NCBI GenBank assembly: GCA_947044405.1
Contig: CAMRHE010000054.1
Coordinates: forward strand, 7,641,501-7,705,500
DNA: 64,000 bases
Source: Leptodactylus fallax
Taxonomy: Eukaryota > Chordata > Amphibia > Anura > Leptodactylidae
Direction: 5' to 3'
Of the stretch, positions 21,240 through 33,570 are shown piece after piece. The notes below the pieces were generated by a model. The model did not search any database, was not told where the DNA came from, and saw only the letters and a program-made list of their open reading frames with translations. The stretch's first letter is position 1; the number at the start of each line of letters is the position of its first letter. The position numbers and the translations under genes were made by a program.

Positions 21240-23000
21240 TCTGTGAAGACCATTTAAGTAAATACAGCGCAGGAACAATGTTGTAACTTACAGGTGACGT
21301 CTCTGACTAATCGTTCACATTTCTCATCTCTTCCATCTGGACCACCATGACCACTTCTTCCAGGTGTGACTTGTCTCTGTAAAGTTTGTAGCACATAAAT
21401 CTTTGGCTCCTCACTTTTCCAGGCACCTGACCCACATTGTCCTCACTGACATAAAGTCCCCATCCTGCTGATATAACTCTCCACAGAATAAATAATACTG
21501 CCAAGTTCATCTTTAAATTAATAATATCCCTGTGTATCCCCTAAATAGTGCCTCTTATTATTAATACGCCATATGTTTCCTAATTAAAGGGGTTTACCAG
21601 GTCAAGAATAAAAAAAAAAAAATTAGTGGGATTCCAACATCTGGGACCCCCACTGATTATCTGTTTGAAGGGACCATGGCACTTGTGTAGGCACCATGAC
21701 CACTTCTCTGTTTACATTATATCATTTATTTCATAGTGGCCATGTGATGTAACTACAGTCTTGTCCTATACACGTCTATGTAACAAGGCTGTAATTACAT
21801 TGTACGGACACTATAGAACAGACAGCGTGCAATGTGAACAGACGCCATGACCTCTTCAATCAGAGGAGGGGGATCCACTGATCTCTTATTGATGATCTGT
21901 CCTGAGGATAGATCATCAATAAAAATTAGCTGGAAATCCCTTTTAATAAAGCCCAAGTGCAACCTTAATTAAATTTATTTCCCCCTTATATTATGACCCC
22001 TGACATAAACACAGCCGACCCGTAATGATCTTTATATAAATGATGACCCCTTCTATAAATAAATGATCCCTTATGTTCATAATGTCCCCTAATGAGCCCT
22101 TGTATAAATGTTCCTCCCTTTATAGCCATAATGCCCCATAATTACCCTTCATATTAAAGGGGTTGCCCAAGAGCTTTTTTTTTTTATATTAGGCCGGGGA
22201 AGGTGAATTTAAAAAAAAAAAAAAAAACACACTCACCTGTCACCAGTGCTCCGGTGTCTTCCAGCATGTTCTGGTCCTGCCGCTCCTGTGTTTTCTTGTG
22301 GCGGAAATCCTCGCTGCAATGAGACGACCCGTGTCTCTTTCCTTAGGCTGCTGATTGGCCTCAGCGGTCATGGGCAGCAGGGACTTTCCCCAGAAGAAAA
22401 CGCTAGAGCAGCAGGACCAGACTGAGCTGGGAGAAACCAGAGCAGTGGGGACAGGTGAATCTTTTTGTTTATTTTTTTTTTTTTTTTTTCACATTCCCTG
22501 GCCTAATGTACCCTAATACAACCGTTTTTAATGATTCCACCATTTATAGCCATAATGCCCCATACTTACCCTTTATTTAAATTATATAAATGATCCCCTT
22601 TTAGCCATAATGCCCCATAATTACCCTTTATATAAAAGAACCCTCCCTTTATAGCTATAATGCCCCATAATTATCCTTTATATAAATTACTACCCCCTTT
22701 ATAGCTATAATGCCCAATAAATACTCCCCCCCCCTTTTAAAAATAAAAAATAAAAGTTGTACTCACCTGCCTGTGAACCTTTGAAGGACGGGGATGGAGC
22801 AGCTGCCTCCTCCTCTTCTTAAGCCGTGGTCTATGCGCTGTAATCACGCATAGGACGTCAGTGTCTCAGCACAGGATGCGCGATGCTGTGACGTCATCGC
22901 GCCCGCCTGTGCTGAGAGCAGACATCTTGTAAACCGCAAGCCTGAAGTGGCTTGCGGTCTACAAGATAACACATCAGTAGGACGCATTTCAACTAGATCG
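21240..23000. repeat. Internal copy of the inner-hAT sequence (matches 3440-5345)
   Basis: Shared blocks include CTTACAGGTGACGTCT, GGACCxCCATGACCACTTCT, CACTGATxATCTGTTTGA and, near 22880, CTGTGACGTCATCGCGCCC plus the ACATCTTGTAAACCGCAAG region. The order is the same as inside 2941-5431. Element ends are not found here, so this is a fragment. It is interrupted at 22157-22510 by an AAAGGGGTTG-type unit, and short imperfect tandem units (TTTATAGCCATAATGCCCCA) sit on both sides of that insertion. Confidence 0.65.
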
Positions 23001-25055
23001 GTGTCCTGGAGATGCCAATCTAGTCTAAAGTACAGAGTCTCACGGGGTCCCCGGAAAATGAAGAGGAGAGGCAAAGAGCAGGAGTGGGGAGAGGTAAGTG
23101 AATAGGGTCTGTTACCAGACCTCCACTGCCAATTATAAAAAGCAGTGGTGGTCCGGTAATTATCCCCCCCCACATAAATAATACTATTTTCTATTACCTG
23201 TGTGTGGGGCTAATACCTGTGGGGGGGGGGCACTGTTACTGTAATAGTGCCCCCCAGGTAACAGTCTCCTCCCACATAGGTAATAGTGCCCACATGTAAT
23301 AAGTACCCTCCACATAAAGGGGAAGACTATTACCTGTGTGTGGAGGGGAAACTACTACCTGGTGGTGAACTATTCGGGTATGTGGAATTCAGCACACTGC
23401 CATTTTTGCAGGTATGTACCCTTGTGCAGAGATATCGGTGCTGTTAGATTTGGCTACCGATATCTCTGCATTGTCAGAGGAGCGGGCCTTTCAGCTCCGC
23501 ATCATTACTGAATGATGAGGAACGCCTCCTGACAGTACAAGACTATAGAATTGTACCGCTGAGAAATGACGCTGAGCTATAAGCCTGGTCCCTTTGGCAG
23601 TGTAGGGATATCTCTGCAACTGAAGCAGATACCAGCAAAACTGACAGCGCACTGAATTTACCGCAATGTCAGCTTTGCAGTGGTATATAACACCACCAAT
23701 GTTAGAGAACATGAAAGGTCCTCTTCAAAGGGGTTGTCCAGGATTAAAAAAAAAATGTCTGCAGGCAGTAGGATAGTGGAAAAATAGCCCTGCATTCATA
23801 CTTACCTATCTTCCCCTCCACTAAGTGTCGTAACTATCCAGGGTGAATCGGACTCCATTTTGAGATCAGCCTATAAGGAGGCCATACAAAGGGACAGAAA
23901 TCAGGAATTGCTAAGCATGTTAATGATGAGCATGGGGGTAACTGGAGTGTTATCAGGTTACTTCAGCTTTCAAGATAAAATTATTCAAGTTTTTTCAAAT
24001 GCTCTTAAAGCATAAATGAATCCAAGCTGTTTATTTTATGTAGCAGTTGATAGAGTGAAATTAGGCAAAAATAATGAAAAGACATATTAAATTCATGTAA
24101 CAAGAGTCTATATATCATAAGCCTTTGAAAGTCACTTATGTGTTATAAATGTGTCAACATAATAAATTTCTCACCCAGGTGTTACACTCTGACAAATACA
24201 TAATGAAAAAAGTACACCTGGAGGCTTACAAAGTGATACCTGAGTCATAAAAGTAAAAAGCAACCTCTACATCAATACCTTCCTGGCATTTTCTAAAAAC
24301 TTGATTTATATTTTAAAGGTTGTTAATGAACTTTGAATCATTTTATCATTTAAAGGGGTATTAGTGAAAGCATTATCTGGGGGTAGGGTATCCCATATAG
24401 ATCATTGCTATTTTTGTTGTCTTTTAACATATTTTAATATATATTGTGGTTGGATAATTTTTGACTCTAGGTATAAACTGTATACAATTTCTAAACTGTT
24501 CACCATTTCATTGAAGCAAACAAGTAAGATGTCCCATATACAGTGAGGCAGAATTACTAATCCTGTCTAAGACAGTGCAAGTTTAGAGTAGATAGTCTTA
24601 AAATGTGCCAGATTTATCACAGTGACTGATGTTGGCAGATACATTTTCAGCCAGAATTCTTGTACATTTAGCTTAGTAATTGTGCCTCAATGTTTTTCAC
24701 AGGGACCTTTGCAGACCTTGATCTGGTCCTGTCTATTTGGTTCGCTGCATGAACACCCAGAAAAGCTAAGGCTGGTCGATTTCCGCTTTAAAGGACCACA
24801 TGAGTTTGCTTATATCATTTGAGATGGTTAGAGAAATTCTTTAACACTACAAAATTTGTAATTACTTATAGTTGCAAAAATGTTTTACTTTTAGTTGTGG
24901 GCAGTTTGAGATATGACTGTATTCCTGTAAACACCCCTTAGAACAACTCTTTGAAATAGGATTGCATTCCTGGGAACACCCTTTGGAACAACACTATGCA
25001 AACAAATGCCCTTTAGACACAATCTATTTGTATCAGTTAAACTTATCTTCAAACT
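23001..25055. other. Unassigned, with one MITE half-end
   Basis: At 23722 a left arm CAAAGGGGTTGTCCAGGATT is present without its partner. From about 23850 the sequence is AT-rich with no recognised element or domain. Two loosely similar blocks near 24920 and 24970 (GCATTCCTGGGAACACCC type) are the only local repeat. Confidence 0.45.
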
Positions 25056-25057
25056 GG

Positions 25058-25335
25058 ACAAGTGATTTATTTATTTATTTATTATGTTTACTTATATAAC
25101 ACCATCATATTCCGCAGCACTTTTACAGACATGGTCAGTCACTGTCCCATATAGGGCTCACAATCTAAATGCCCTAGCAGTATGTCTTTGGAGTGTGGGA
25201 GGAAGCAGGAGTACCTGGGGGAAACCCAGGCAAACTCAGGGAAAACAAACTCCTTGCACATGTTGTCCTTGGCACCCAGGACTCGAACCCAGGGCTTCAG
25301 CGTTTCAAGGCTGCAGTGTGCCTTACATACTGTGG
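25058..25335. repeat. Dispersed SINE/LINE-tail-like repeat
   Basis: Starts in a TTTA run and contains ATATTCCGCAGCACTTTTAC, GTCTTTGGAGTGTGGGAGGA, AACCCAGGCAAACTC and ACTCGAACCCAGGG. This order of blocks is a widely dispersed vertebrate repeat, which I associate with L2/CR1-type 3' ends or their SINEs. It is damaged and non-coding. Confidence 0.6.
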
Positions 25336-26390
25336 ATGACATGGCATAAGCTTATTGAATATTATACTCAAATATACATTAAAACATATGTATTTTATAG
25401 GTGATTAGTAAAGACCTACTGTACGCTTTAATAATTTCCCTGTTTTTGATAGAAACACGCATGATTGTCAACTTGATGTGACCCACTCCATGTAGTGACA
25501 TGTACCAAAGTTTAGCTTGTGCTTGTTTTTTGTTTGTGTATTGACGGTTGTGCATTGACTGGAAAATGATAAATTGCACATTATGTAATTCATCATGAAA
25601 CTGTTGCCTGACTAGAGTCAGTGAAATCAATCGTTCTTGCCCATAAGATGCATTCTCCCAACAGCACATTGCAGAATGTCAAGATGACAGAAAACGCCTA
25701 GACTTTGGTACCAGTGCTTACACTTGAGATAACAGAGCCCTAAGTTTTACACCTTATCAAGATGAAAACCCGACTTTGTAGGGAGTATCTATCAAACTCA
25801 GCTTTCATTTGTGTCTGCTATCTTCCTTTCACTTGCTGTAAGAAAAGCAATAAAGAACCAGGAGGGAAAACAGAGGGAAGTAATTTGTCAGAGCACATAT
25901 AATGACCTTCGACTCACAGACACTGTCATAGTTTAACAGGGACCTGCAACTAGCAAACCTGTCTCTCTCTATCCCTTTTTTGTACACAGGGCTGCAATAA
26001 TTTTAAGGAAAATGGTTGCATCGATATTTTGTCTACACTTTAGCTGTCACATTTATGAGTAAACTCCAAGCACATTTCTGTTAACTTTTGTCTTAAGATA
26101 CTTATAACTTTTGATGTACGAACAAGGTCAAGCTACGTATAGCCATTTACTATTAGACTGCTCTTTAGAATATTCCACAGTGAAAATGGAATATTTGCAC
26201 AGGTTGGTGGTGCAGTGTAACTGTGCAGAAAAGAACTACTCAATAAGTCATATAATGGAATTGCACTTTACCCAGAGTTTAAACAAGGCAACAGGAGACA
26301 CTTATGTTTCCACAGGTGATGCTCCCACTTGTACTCACAGATTCATTCTTCTGGTGCTTTGTGACGTGGTAGGCTGCTTTCTGGGACAAC
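25336..26390. other. Unassigned sequence left of the ERV
   Basis: About 1 kb of AT-rich sequence. No element ends, arrays or recognisable domains. It provides the left target site (atgg) of the retrovirus. Confidence 0.5.
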
Positions 26391-26394
26391 ATGG

Positions 26395-26865
26395 TGTGGG
26401 GGGAACTCCCCCGGGTTATGTTGTCTTAGGCCTAATTAATAAGGAACAATTGTCGAGCGCTCGGGAAACAGACAAACAGACAGCAAGGTGTCATCTATAG
26501 AATGCTTCAATTTATTGATTGGCAGAGCTAGGTTATATAGAAAGCACAGTTATACATCAATCACATGACACGATGCCCAAACTTGGTCTTATGCTTCCGT
26601 TGTCACGTATATCCAAAAACCGGTTTAAACCAGATTGATTCAAAAGCATATTTTAAGACATCACTTTATGTCACAAAACATAACACCTAAGGCTAAAAGG
26701 TCAGAGATAGCAATCTGTAGACTTTTGCGATATAGCCTTATCTTAACCACATCCTGTACTGGCATACAGCGCAGACTTTGTGGTGGGCGAGATGCTTTGA
26801 GCAATAACTTCTATTTTTCTTAACAGCATATATGTATGGCAAGCAAAATATTTTTAACCCTTACA
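26395..26865 (-). repeat. 3' LTR of the ERV
   Basis: 471 bp with the same TGT...ACA ends (minus strand) as the 5' LTR. The purine-rich tract needed for plus-strand priming abuts it at 26866-26880. Confidence 0.93.
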
Positions 26866-26963
26866 TTTCCCCCATTTTAGACATCTAATGACTTCCCCAA
26901 CAAGTACATTCACCCTTGGGTGCCAGTCCAGCTGGATTCCCCGTTGGAGTCATTACCAGATGT

Positions 26964-27907
26964 CTACCACTTATGCTTATCTCTATTACAGCAATGAATG
27001 CAAATTAAAACGATTTTTGCAAAGCAATATATCAGTAATATAATCATTGCTATTTGTATGACCATCTGGATCAATCCTGCCACCCACCCACCTATACCTT
27101 TAAACCAATTGACTGGATTTAAGAATGAAAATGTTTCGGACCACCAACTGTCTTTGTTCTGAACATTCATCCTCTCATACTCTTCTCTTAGGCTGTATAC
27201 TTCCTCCAACTTTCGTTTTTCTTTGATGTTGCCTTCTGGGTCAATGTAGTGGCAGCATGTAGGTCCCACTATCTGGCACATTCCTCCCTGAGCTGCAGTT
27301 ATATAGTCTAATACCAGTGTGTGTTGATTAGTGACTATTATCAATTGATTCTGTACTGCAATAGTGGTATTAAGTATCCCCAGAATTTCCCATATTTGAT
27401 CATCGAGATAGTCAGTACTTTGCACTAGCTTGTCCCACATCTGCATTATCATAGGATATATGAGTATTGTGCTTACTATCTTATTCCCAGTGCTTCACTG
27501 TACCAAGTGAGGTCTACCACTTTTCCTAGGAGTGTTGTCTGCAGCTCTCTTGTACAGAGTGTGTTTAGGTATGGATTTCGTATTTAATTTGTCAACAACA
27601 AAGGTAGCAGGAGTGAGTCTTACTATTGTGCATGTGCCCTTCACTCCCACTGGCAACCACTTATATGCACTGCTGCCACATGCCCAATACATCTGAGGAG
27701 GTAAATCGAATAAGGCTGAGTGTTGTGTAATAAGTTTGTGCACAAGATCCACCAATCTTTGAGGGAATTATTGAACCCTTCTACCATTACAAGATGGTGT
27801 CTAACAAATTTATTGTCCACCTCTTTAAGTCCCTGGAGGGATTTCCAGGTTCCACTGGTTGTGAGTCCTTTAAGAAAGCATAAAACGAATAATGCCCATC
27901 TTTTCAT
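26964..27907 (-). pseudogene. env: ERV env: signal, deleted SU, TM
   Basis: A hydrophobic signal peptide begins at 27907. Only short N- and C-terminal remnants of the surface subunit remain, and the frames are broken between 27750 and 27495. The transmembrane subunit (27452-26964) is readable. It includes a heptad region, a disulphide loop with the CX6CC spacing (GGMCQIVGPTCC) and a long hydrophobic anchor near VIQIAMIILLIYCFAKIVLI, then a short basic tail. CX6CC is the gamma-type arrangement. The protein cannot be made whole because of the SU deletion and stops. Confidence 0.88.
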
Positions 27908-28958
27908 TCTTGCTGTGGTTCAGGAACCTTTTTACAATGGGAAGCGTGTATCCAGGTAGATTTTCTCTCCAATTTGACTGAAGTGGCAGTTGTCAGCAGT
28001 ACTTGGAAGGGACCGTCATATCTGGGTTCAAGAGACTTCCTGGTGTGTCTTTTCACGACCACCCAATCACCAGGCTGAAAGCTATGTGTCCCTGAAAAAT
28101 CAGAAGGGTCTGGAATAGAAGAAAACACTTGTTTATGTGTTACTTTCAGTCTTTGACACAAGCTCTGAACATAGCTGGCAGTGCTGTCATAATTGAGTTG
28201 TAAAGTCTGAGGAAAATACAACCCCAACCTAGGCACACTTCCAAACAATATCTCAAATGGTGATAACCCTGTCCTCCTGTTAGGAGTAGTCCTTACTGAA
28301 TATAAAGCTAAGGACAGACATTCGGGCCAGGGCTTTCTTGTCTCTGCCAATCTGAGATCTGAATCTTCAATTTAAGTGTGCTATTCAACCTTTCCACTTT
28401 GCCTGAACTCTGAGGATGGTAGGGTGTGTGGAAAGCTTGCTCAATCCCCAATGCAGACATTATTTCTTTCATTATCTCACCTGTGAAATGTGTACCTCTA
28501 TCAGATTCTATCACCTCAGGTATCCCGAATCTACACACAAGCTCGGACAGCAATTTCTTGGCAGTTACTTGTGCAGTCACTTTGCTTACAGGGTAGGCCT
28601 CAGGCCATCCTGAAAACAAATCCACACAGACCAATACATACTCGTACGTTCCAGACTTAGGCAACTGTATGTAATCTATTTGTATTCTCTGGAATGGGTA
28701 CAGGGATTTTGGTGTGCATTTGGTTGGTGTTTTAACTACCTGTCCTGGATTGTGTAGAGCGCATATGTGACATGCTTTTATGTGATTACTAGCAGCCCTT
28801 CCAAAACCTGGGGCAAACCATAATTTACCCACTAATGACTCCATGGCATTTCGAGAGGCATGCACCTTACCGTGGGCTAAGCCAGCCATTTGGGGGTATA
28901 CTGCTGCAGGTAGACACAGTCTATCCTCCATTTTCCACGTTCCTTCATAATCTGGCAC
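27904..28958 (-). pseudogene. pol: ERV integrase, one frameshift
   Basis: The HHCC zinc region ends in ACHICALHNPG. The catalytic core has Asp in IQIDYIQLP, Asp in IESDRGTHF and Glu in QSSGKVERLN, so the DDE triad is complete. A one-base shift near 28345 moves the C-terminal part (28350-27904) to another frame. This part includes GLSPFEILFG and a basic DNA-binding tail (GDWVVVKRHT). It overlaps the start of env by a few codons, as in simple retroviruses. Confidence 0.9.
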
Positions 28959-29196
28959 CAGCCTTTTTCCATTTTTCAGTTTCCACGCTGGTTACATTAG
29001 AGTACAGCCCCTTGGGGTCTGTTAGGTCAATGTCCATTTTGCTCACCTGGTTGAGACCCTTCCATGGCAGCAGTGCCGCTGCTTTGGCTGCTGTGTCAGC
29101 CTTCTCATTTCCAAGACTTTCAGGGTCTCTTCCTTTTGTGTGAGCTCTGACTTTCACAATTGCCAACTGCTTAGGGAGCAATATGGCCTCCATCAA
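28945..29196 (-). pseudogene. pol: ERV RNase H end
   Basis: Continuation of RNase H after the in-frame stop, with VRAHTKGRDPESLGNEKAD carrying the final His and Asp positions. A frameshift near 28950 separates it from integrase. Confidence 0.85.
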
Positions 29197-30504
29197 TCAA
29201 CTTACCGAATCTCCATTTTTGATTGGCTTGCCCTGTGCCGTCAGGAAGTTTCTTGACCTCCATATAGGACCATAATCATGCGCAATGCCAAAAGCATACC
29301 TGGAGTCAGTGTAAATGTTTGCTGTGCTATCTTTAGCTATTTTGCAAGCCTCTGTAAGGGCTTTCAATTCCGCTTCTTGAGCTGACATGTGTGGTGGAAG
29401 GCCTTCTTGTACTATGATGTCGTGTGTAGTGACTACAGCATACCCTGTAACAAATTTGCCTTCATCTGTTAAGTACCTAGAACCATCCACAAACAACTCA
29501 TAGTCAGGGTTCTGTAATGGGATATCCGTGACATGGCTGAAGCCCGCCGTTTCTTGGGACATTAGGGCCACACAGTCATGCTCATGTTGACTGTCAAACA
29601 AGTCATCTTCTGAGAGGGAGTTTAAAAATATCTCATCATCTACTCCCCCCTTTGAATCATGAACTCCTACTAGTAGAAGAGTTGCAGGATTCAAAGTCAA
29701 ACAACGCTGAAATGAGATGTTGGAGGAGGATTGCAGAGCAAATTCCATTTTGCTCTGTCTCGCCAAGGAAAGATGACGTCTGTCTACCTGTGTGAGGATT
29801 GCATGGATGTCATGTGGTGTATATATCACCAAGGGGTGGTCTAGGACAATATCTGAGCTCTTTTCAAGCAGGGCTTGTACTGAAAGTACAACCCTTACAC
29901 AAGATGGTGTTCCTCTGGCTATGGCATCTAAACGTGCACTGTAGTATACCCCAGGACGCTTTCTATCCCCATGTTGTTGTGTGAGAACTGCAGTAGCATG
30001 TCCCATCATTTCAGTGACATAAATTTGAAAGGGCTTCTGATAGTCAGGCAGGCCTAGGGCAGATGCACTGACTATCTGGTGCTTAAGTTGATAAAATGCA
30101 TCCAAAGCTTCTGGTGTCAGACTGAATGGTTTAGAGGAGAGACAGTCATACAAGGGCTGCATGGTCAGGGATGCAGATCTGATCCATGGCCTACAGTATG
30201 ACACCATACCTAAAAAGGTACGCAGCTGAGCATGGGAGGTTGGTACTTGCATTTCTCTTACCACTTTGGTCCGTTCATCTGAAAGATGTTTGGTACCTTG
30301 GCTGAGACAATGACCCAGAAATACCACCTTTTGCTTGCAAAATTGCAGCTTGTCCTTACTGGCCTTGCAGCCGCTCTGGCAGAGGAAACACAACAGGCTT
30401 ATAGTAGCAGCTTCACATGTCTGTTTATCTGGGGCACAAAGAAAAAGATCATCAACATATCGTAGTAACACAACATCATCTGAGGGTGGTTCCCAGGCAT
30501 TCAT
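29197..30504 (-). pseudogene. pol: ERV reverse transcriptase (partial) and RNase H
   Basis: The frame starts just before the catalytic box LRYVDDLFLC, so the fingers and first palm motifs are deleted between here and the protease. After YVDD come the RT connection region and an RNase H with YELFVDGSR, SAQEAELKALTEAC and IYTDSRYAFG, which hold the Asp, Glu and Asp positions. A stop at 29197-29199 breaks RNase H; the same frame resumes at 29196. Confidence 0.9.
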
Positions 30505-30506
30505 AA

Positions 30507-31060
30507 CTAAAGTAAGACATCTCGTAAATTGATTTGGCCTAGATCTGTTTTACTTGTTGCCCAGAGACTTTCTGGGACCTGTGACAATAGTATATTCTCT
30601 TCTTCAGTGAGGGTGAACACATAATGTGGAGTATTCACTATAGCAGATACTAGGCAAAGTATCTCATGGTTTGTGTGTGTGATCCGCACATTAGCTTCAC
30701 CAGAGGGATGTAACATGATGTTACAACCTAAGACCCCTATCACATCCGTACCCAATATATTATCTGAGGTGTCAGAGACAAGGTATCTAGTTAGAATTCT
30801 ACATCCTTGAAATGATGTCTCTATGGAGTCTGTTTGGTCAAGGGTAACAGGGAGACCTGACACTCCCTGAACCACCTGGCCATCTCCTGACAATGGTAGG
30901 TTAAATTTGTTAACAATGTCCTTACTGACACAAGATTTTGTAGCCCCAGTGTCTATTAGAAACGGCACCTCCTTTCCATTAATCAATACAGGTTGAAAGA
31001 TTTGTATACCTCTCTGCTGAAGATAAGAGGGACACTGGGGTAGGAGGGCCTAACCTTCAT
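30507..31060 (-). pseudogene. pro: ERV protease region
   Basis: Aspartic protease with the catalytic signature LIDTGATKS (Asp-Thr-Gly) and a downstream flap-like segment; NILGTDVIG resembles the conserved second structural motif. The ORF continues to a short linker that stops at 30507. The front of the reverse transcriptase that should follow is absent. Confidence 0.85.
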
Positions 31061-31074
31061 TGTGAATTACCCTG

Positions 31075-32005
31075 TGTGATGATTCTGCTTAAGTGTGGCT
31101 ATAACTCAGATGTATTTTGATCTCTGGGTATAGGATCTCTCTTCTTGCTTGCACTCATTCATACTGTGCGCAGCTATAAGCCTAGGTGCATATTGGCAGT
31201 AGTGGCCAGGCTGGAACAATAGGGCTCCATTGTATTCCTATACAGCCCTGAGTGATCAAACAATAGTGCATTGTTCAAGCCTGGGCTGTTGATCAGATAT
31301 GGCTGATAACAGTGTATCAATTCACTTTGTCTCAGCTCTATACAAAAGATCTGGACTTGATTGAATTAACTCATCAGATGTACTGTCGCCGGTGACCTCA
31401 TTCTGGGAGGTGGCATAAAGGGTATAAAAGATGAGGTAAGAGGTCTGTGGGAGGAGATTACACTATGGAGATTATGCTATAGAGTTGATACTATGGAGAT
31501 CATGCCGGGGGAGTTGACACAGACAGACCATGAGGAGAGGCTGCTGTGATGAGATTCTATTGAGACTACTAGACTAATGCTGAGAGACTGTGAAGAGCAT
31601 GCAGGCTGGAATACTGTGATGCCACATGCTAGGAGTTAATGCCACATGCCAAGAAGCCTCCACTGGTGACTCACACATGCCATGTGTGAGTGTTGGACTA
31701 TAGAACCACATCAAGGACATGTGTGGTAAAGTAATCATTTCACCTTTATCCCTTTTATTTTATTTGTACTGTATCTTGTAACTAGTAACTGTTAATGCTT
31801 GCATATATCTGCATATCTGTTCTGAACTGTATATGTTAGATTTTAATACCGACCCATTTAGGGGTTAATAAATATATAAAATTTAGAAGGCTTGTCTTGT
31901 ATTTATCTTGTGAACCCGGCACTCACTGGCGGTGAGTGTGGTTATTATATGAAAGAGGACTCAGGGTGTGGCCAAAGCGGTTTGGCGCACGGAGGATCTT
32001 TCACA
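31075..32005 (+). mobile_element. Solo LTR inserted in the ERV (TSD ccctg)
   Basis: 931 bp, starting TGTGATGATT and ending GGATCTTTCACA, with an exact 5-bp duplication ccctg at 31070-31074 and 32006-32010. It contains a TATA box (TATAAAAG, 31423-31430) and polyadenylation signal AATAAA (31868-31873). It shares its core with 39833-41083 and 14827-15432. It is younger than the ERV it interrupts. The parent retroelement is not in the window, so class is open. Confidence 0.92.
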
Positions 32006-32442
32006 CCCTGGCCTTGGTCGGGGCCAGGTGGGCAGTTTCTAGACTGTCCTCTGTTATTGTCACTTTGCTTGGGACACCAGCAATCTCTGGCCAAGTGTCC
32101 TTGCTTTCCACAATTAAAACACTTCCTGTTTTCCCTCTGTCCCTGTTGTCTAGGGCGGGTACCTTGTCTGCCCTGATTACTCTGGTTACCCGGATTTGGA
32201 GTAACTGAATTAGTGTAACTCTTTACCGGGGCTGCTGCCTTTTTCTCTTTTTCATCTACTGCAAAACCAACAGCTTTGGCATACAAATTATCAGGATCTA
32301 CACGTCTCCAATCTGGGGTACAACCCTTAATCTTTTCTGCTAGGGTAGATCCGATTCCTTGCATAAAGGCCTCAGTGACCATAGTATTCCTTAAAACATT
32401 TGGGGCATCCCCCCATCCTGAATCCACTACCTTTGTGAGCAA
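31945..32442 (-). pseudogene. gag: ERV gag: capsid end and nucleocapsid
   Basis: Structural protein fragment. It contains a capsid C-terminal stretch (TEAFMQGIGSTLAEKIKG) and a basic nucleocapsid with a single CCHC zinc knuckle, CFNCGKQGHLARDC; one knuckle is usual in gammaretroviruses. The knuckle and tail after it are cut by the solo LTR ending at 32005, and the last codons run into that LTR. Upstream (about 32500-32800) a matrix-like frame can be followed on the same strand and ends in a stop near 32515. The intervening capsid region is missing. Non-functional. Confidence 0.85.
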
Positions 32443-33570
32443 TCTGCCATAATATGCTTAGACTGTTCCGTCCTTTTTGATTCAAAATCATGACGGAAGA
32501 CAAAACCTATAATGTAACCTTTTTATTATCTGATTTTTGAGGCCAATCCTCCTTTTCCACTCTGTCCCTACCTTCAATTAGGGCATATATTCCCCTTTGT
32601 AATTTGTGCTTCTGGATTTGTCCTGCATGGTCTAGTCTCCATTGGTCCCAAAATTTACTATCAAACAGTCCTGTCTTGTGAACCCCTGCTCTCTTAAGGA
32701 TCGTTTTTATTTGGGCGGCAACTTCTTTCCCTTCCCTTATCTCTATTAGTTCATATGGGGTGTACTATATCTTAGAGGGTCCCTTCCCCATACTGGCTGG
32801 TAGCTAATCAGCCTTGAATTCCCACTCCTCTAGGGCAATTAAGACAATAGAGGGTCACTTTGACTTCTCTAGTGGGAACTCCCAAACAGACACTCTGTTT
32901 TCCTTGAACTAATTCTTGATGTGCAAGTTCTGGTGTAGTGCTCAGGGCAAAACCTCAATTGGTTTCCACAGACTGAACTTTCTGCCTGTGTCCCCTTACC
33001 GAAACACACCTGAATTATTGCACGTACCTGCGCGGATTCTACTCAGTCCTTCGTGCTACTACTCGGGTCTCATTCGACCCTGACCGTCCAGGCACAGCTG
33101 GAGGCTAGTGTTCCAAAACAAGGACTTTTCAATCACTCAGTACTTTTCTTTCCGGACCTTGTCCGCAACTCTAGGGGTTAAGGATGGAGAATGTCTCTCC
33201 TTTCTGTGCCGCCTTATACACTTTATAACAGATGTAGTAACCAAATGACGGCATGACCAGCAGACAAAGAACAGTATACTCGATCTCCCACAGACAACAT
33301 ACCCTTTAATTACAGTTCTTCCGTACTATATAATATGGCATCAAGTGTCACAAAAACATGTAGCAACTAACCTCACTCATCGATACACAGGATCAAAGAC
33401 ACGTAGGAGCTCAGATAAGTTATTTGGCAACACAAGGGCTTACCTTATAGCGCTGTTTTATTTATCTGAGGTCCTCCGGTCCCGTCTCCAAATCGATCGG
33501 TGAGTGGATTGGCACACTATCGGCTGCACATCGGATGATCTTTGATGCCCCACGTTGGATAGCCAGTTTC
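32443..33570 (-). other. ERV leader and broken gag N-terminal region
   Basis: Follows the 5' LTR. The putative primer site lies at 33545-33565. A matrix-like coding stretch can be read on the minus strand around 32800-32515 with words such as FDSKFWDQWRLDH; it ends at a stop. The rest is leader or damaged sequence. Confidence 0.6.

Noticed and set aside
31892..32208. Plus-strand frames of 90-94 codons
   Set aside because: Antisense shadow of the ERV nucleocapsid and solo LTR end.
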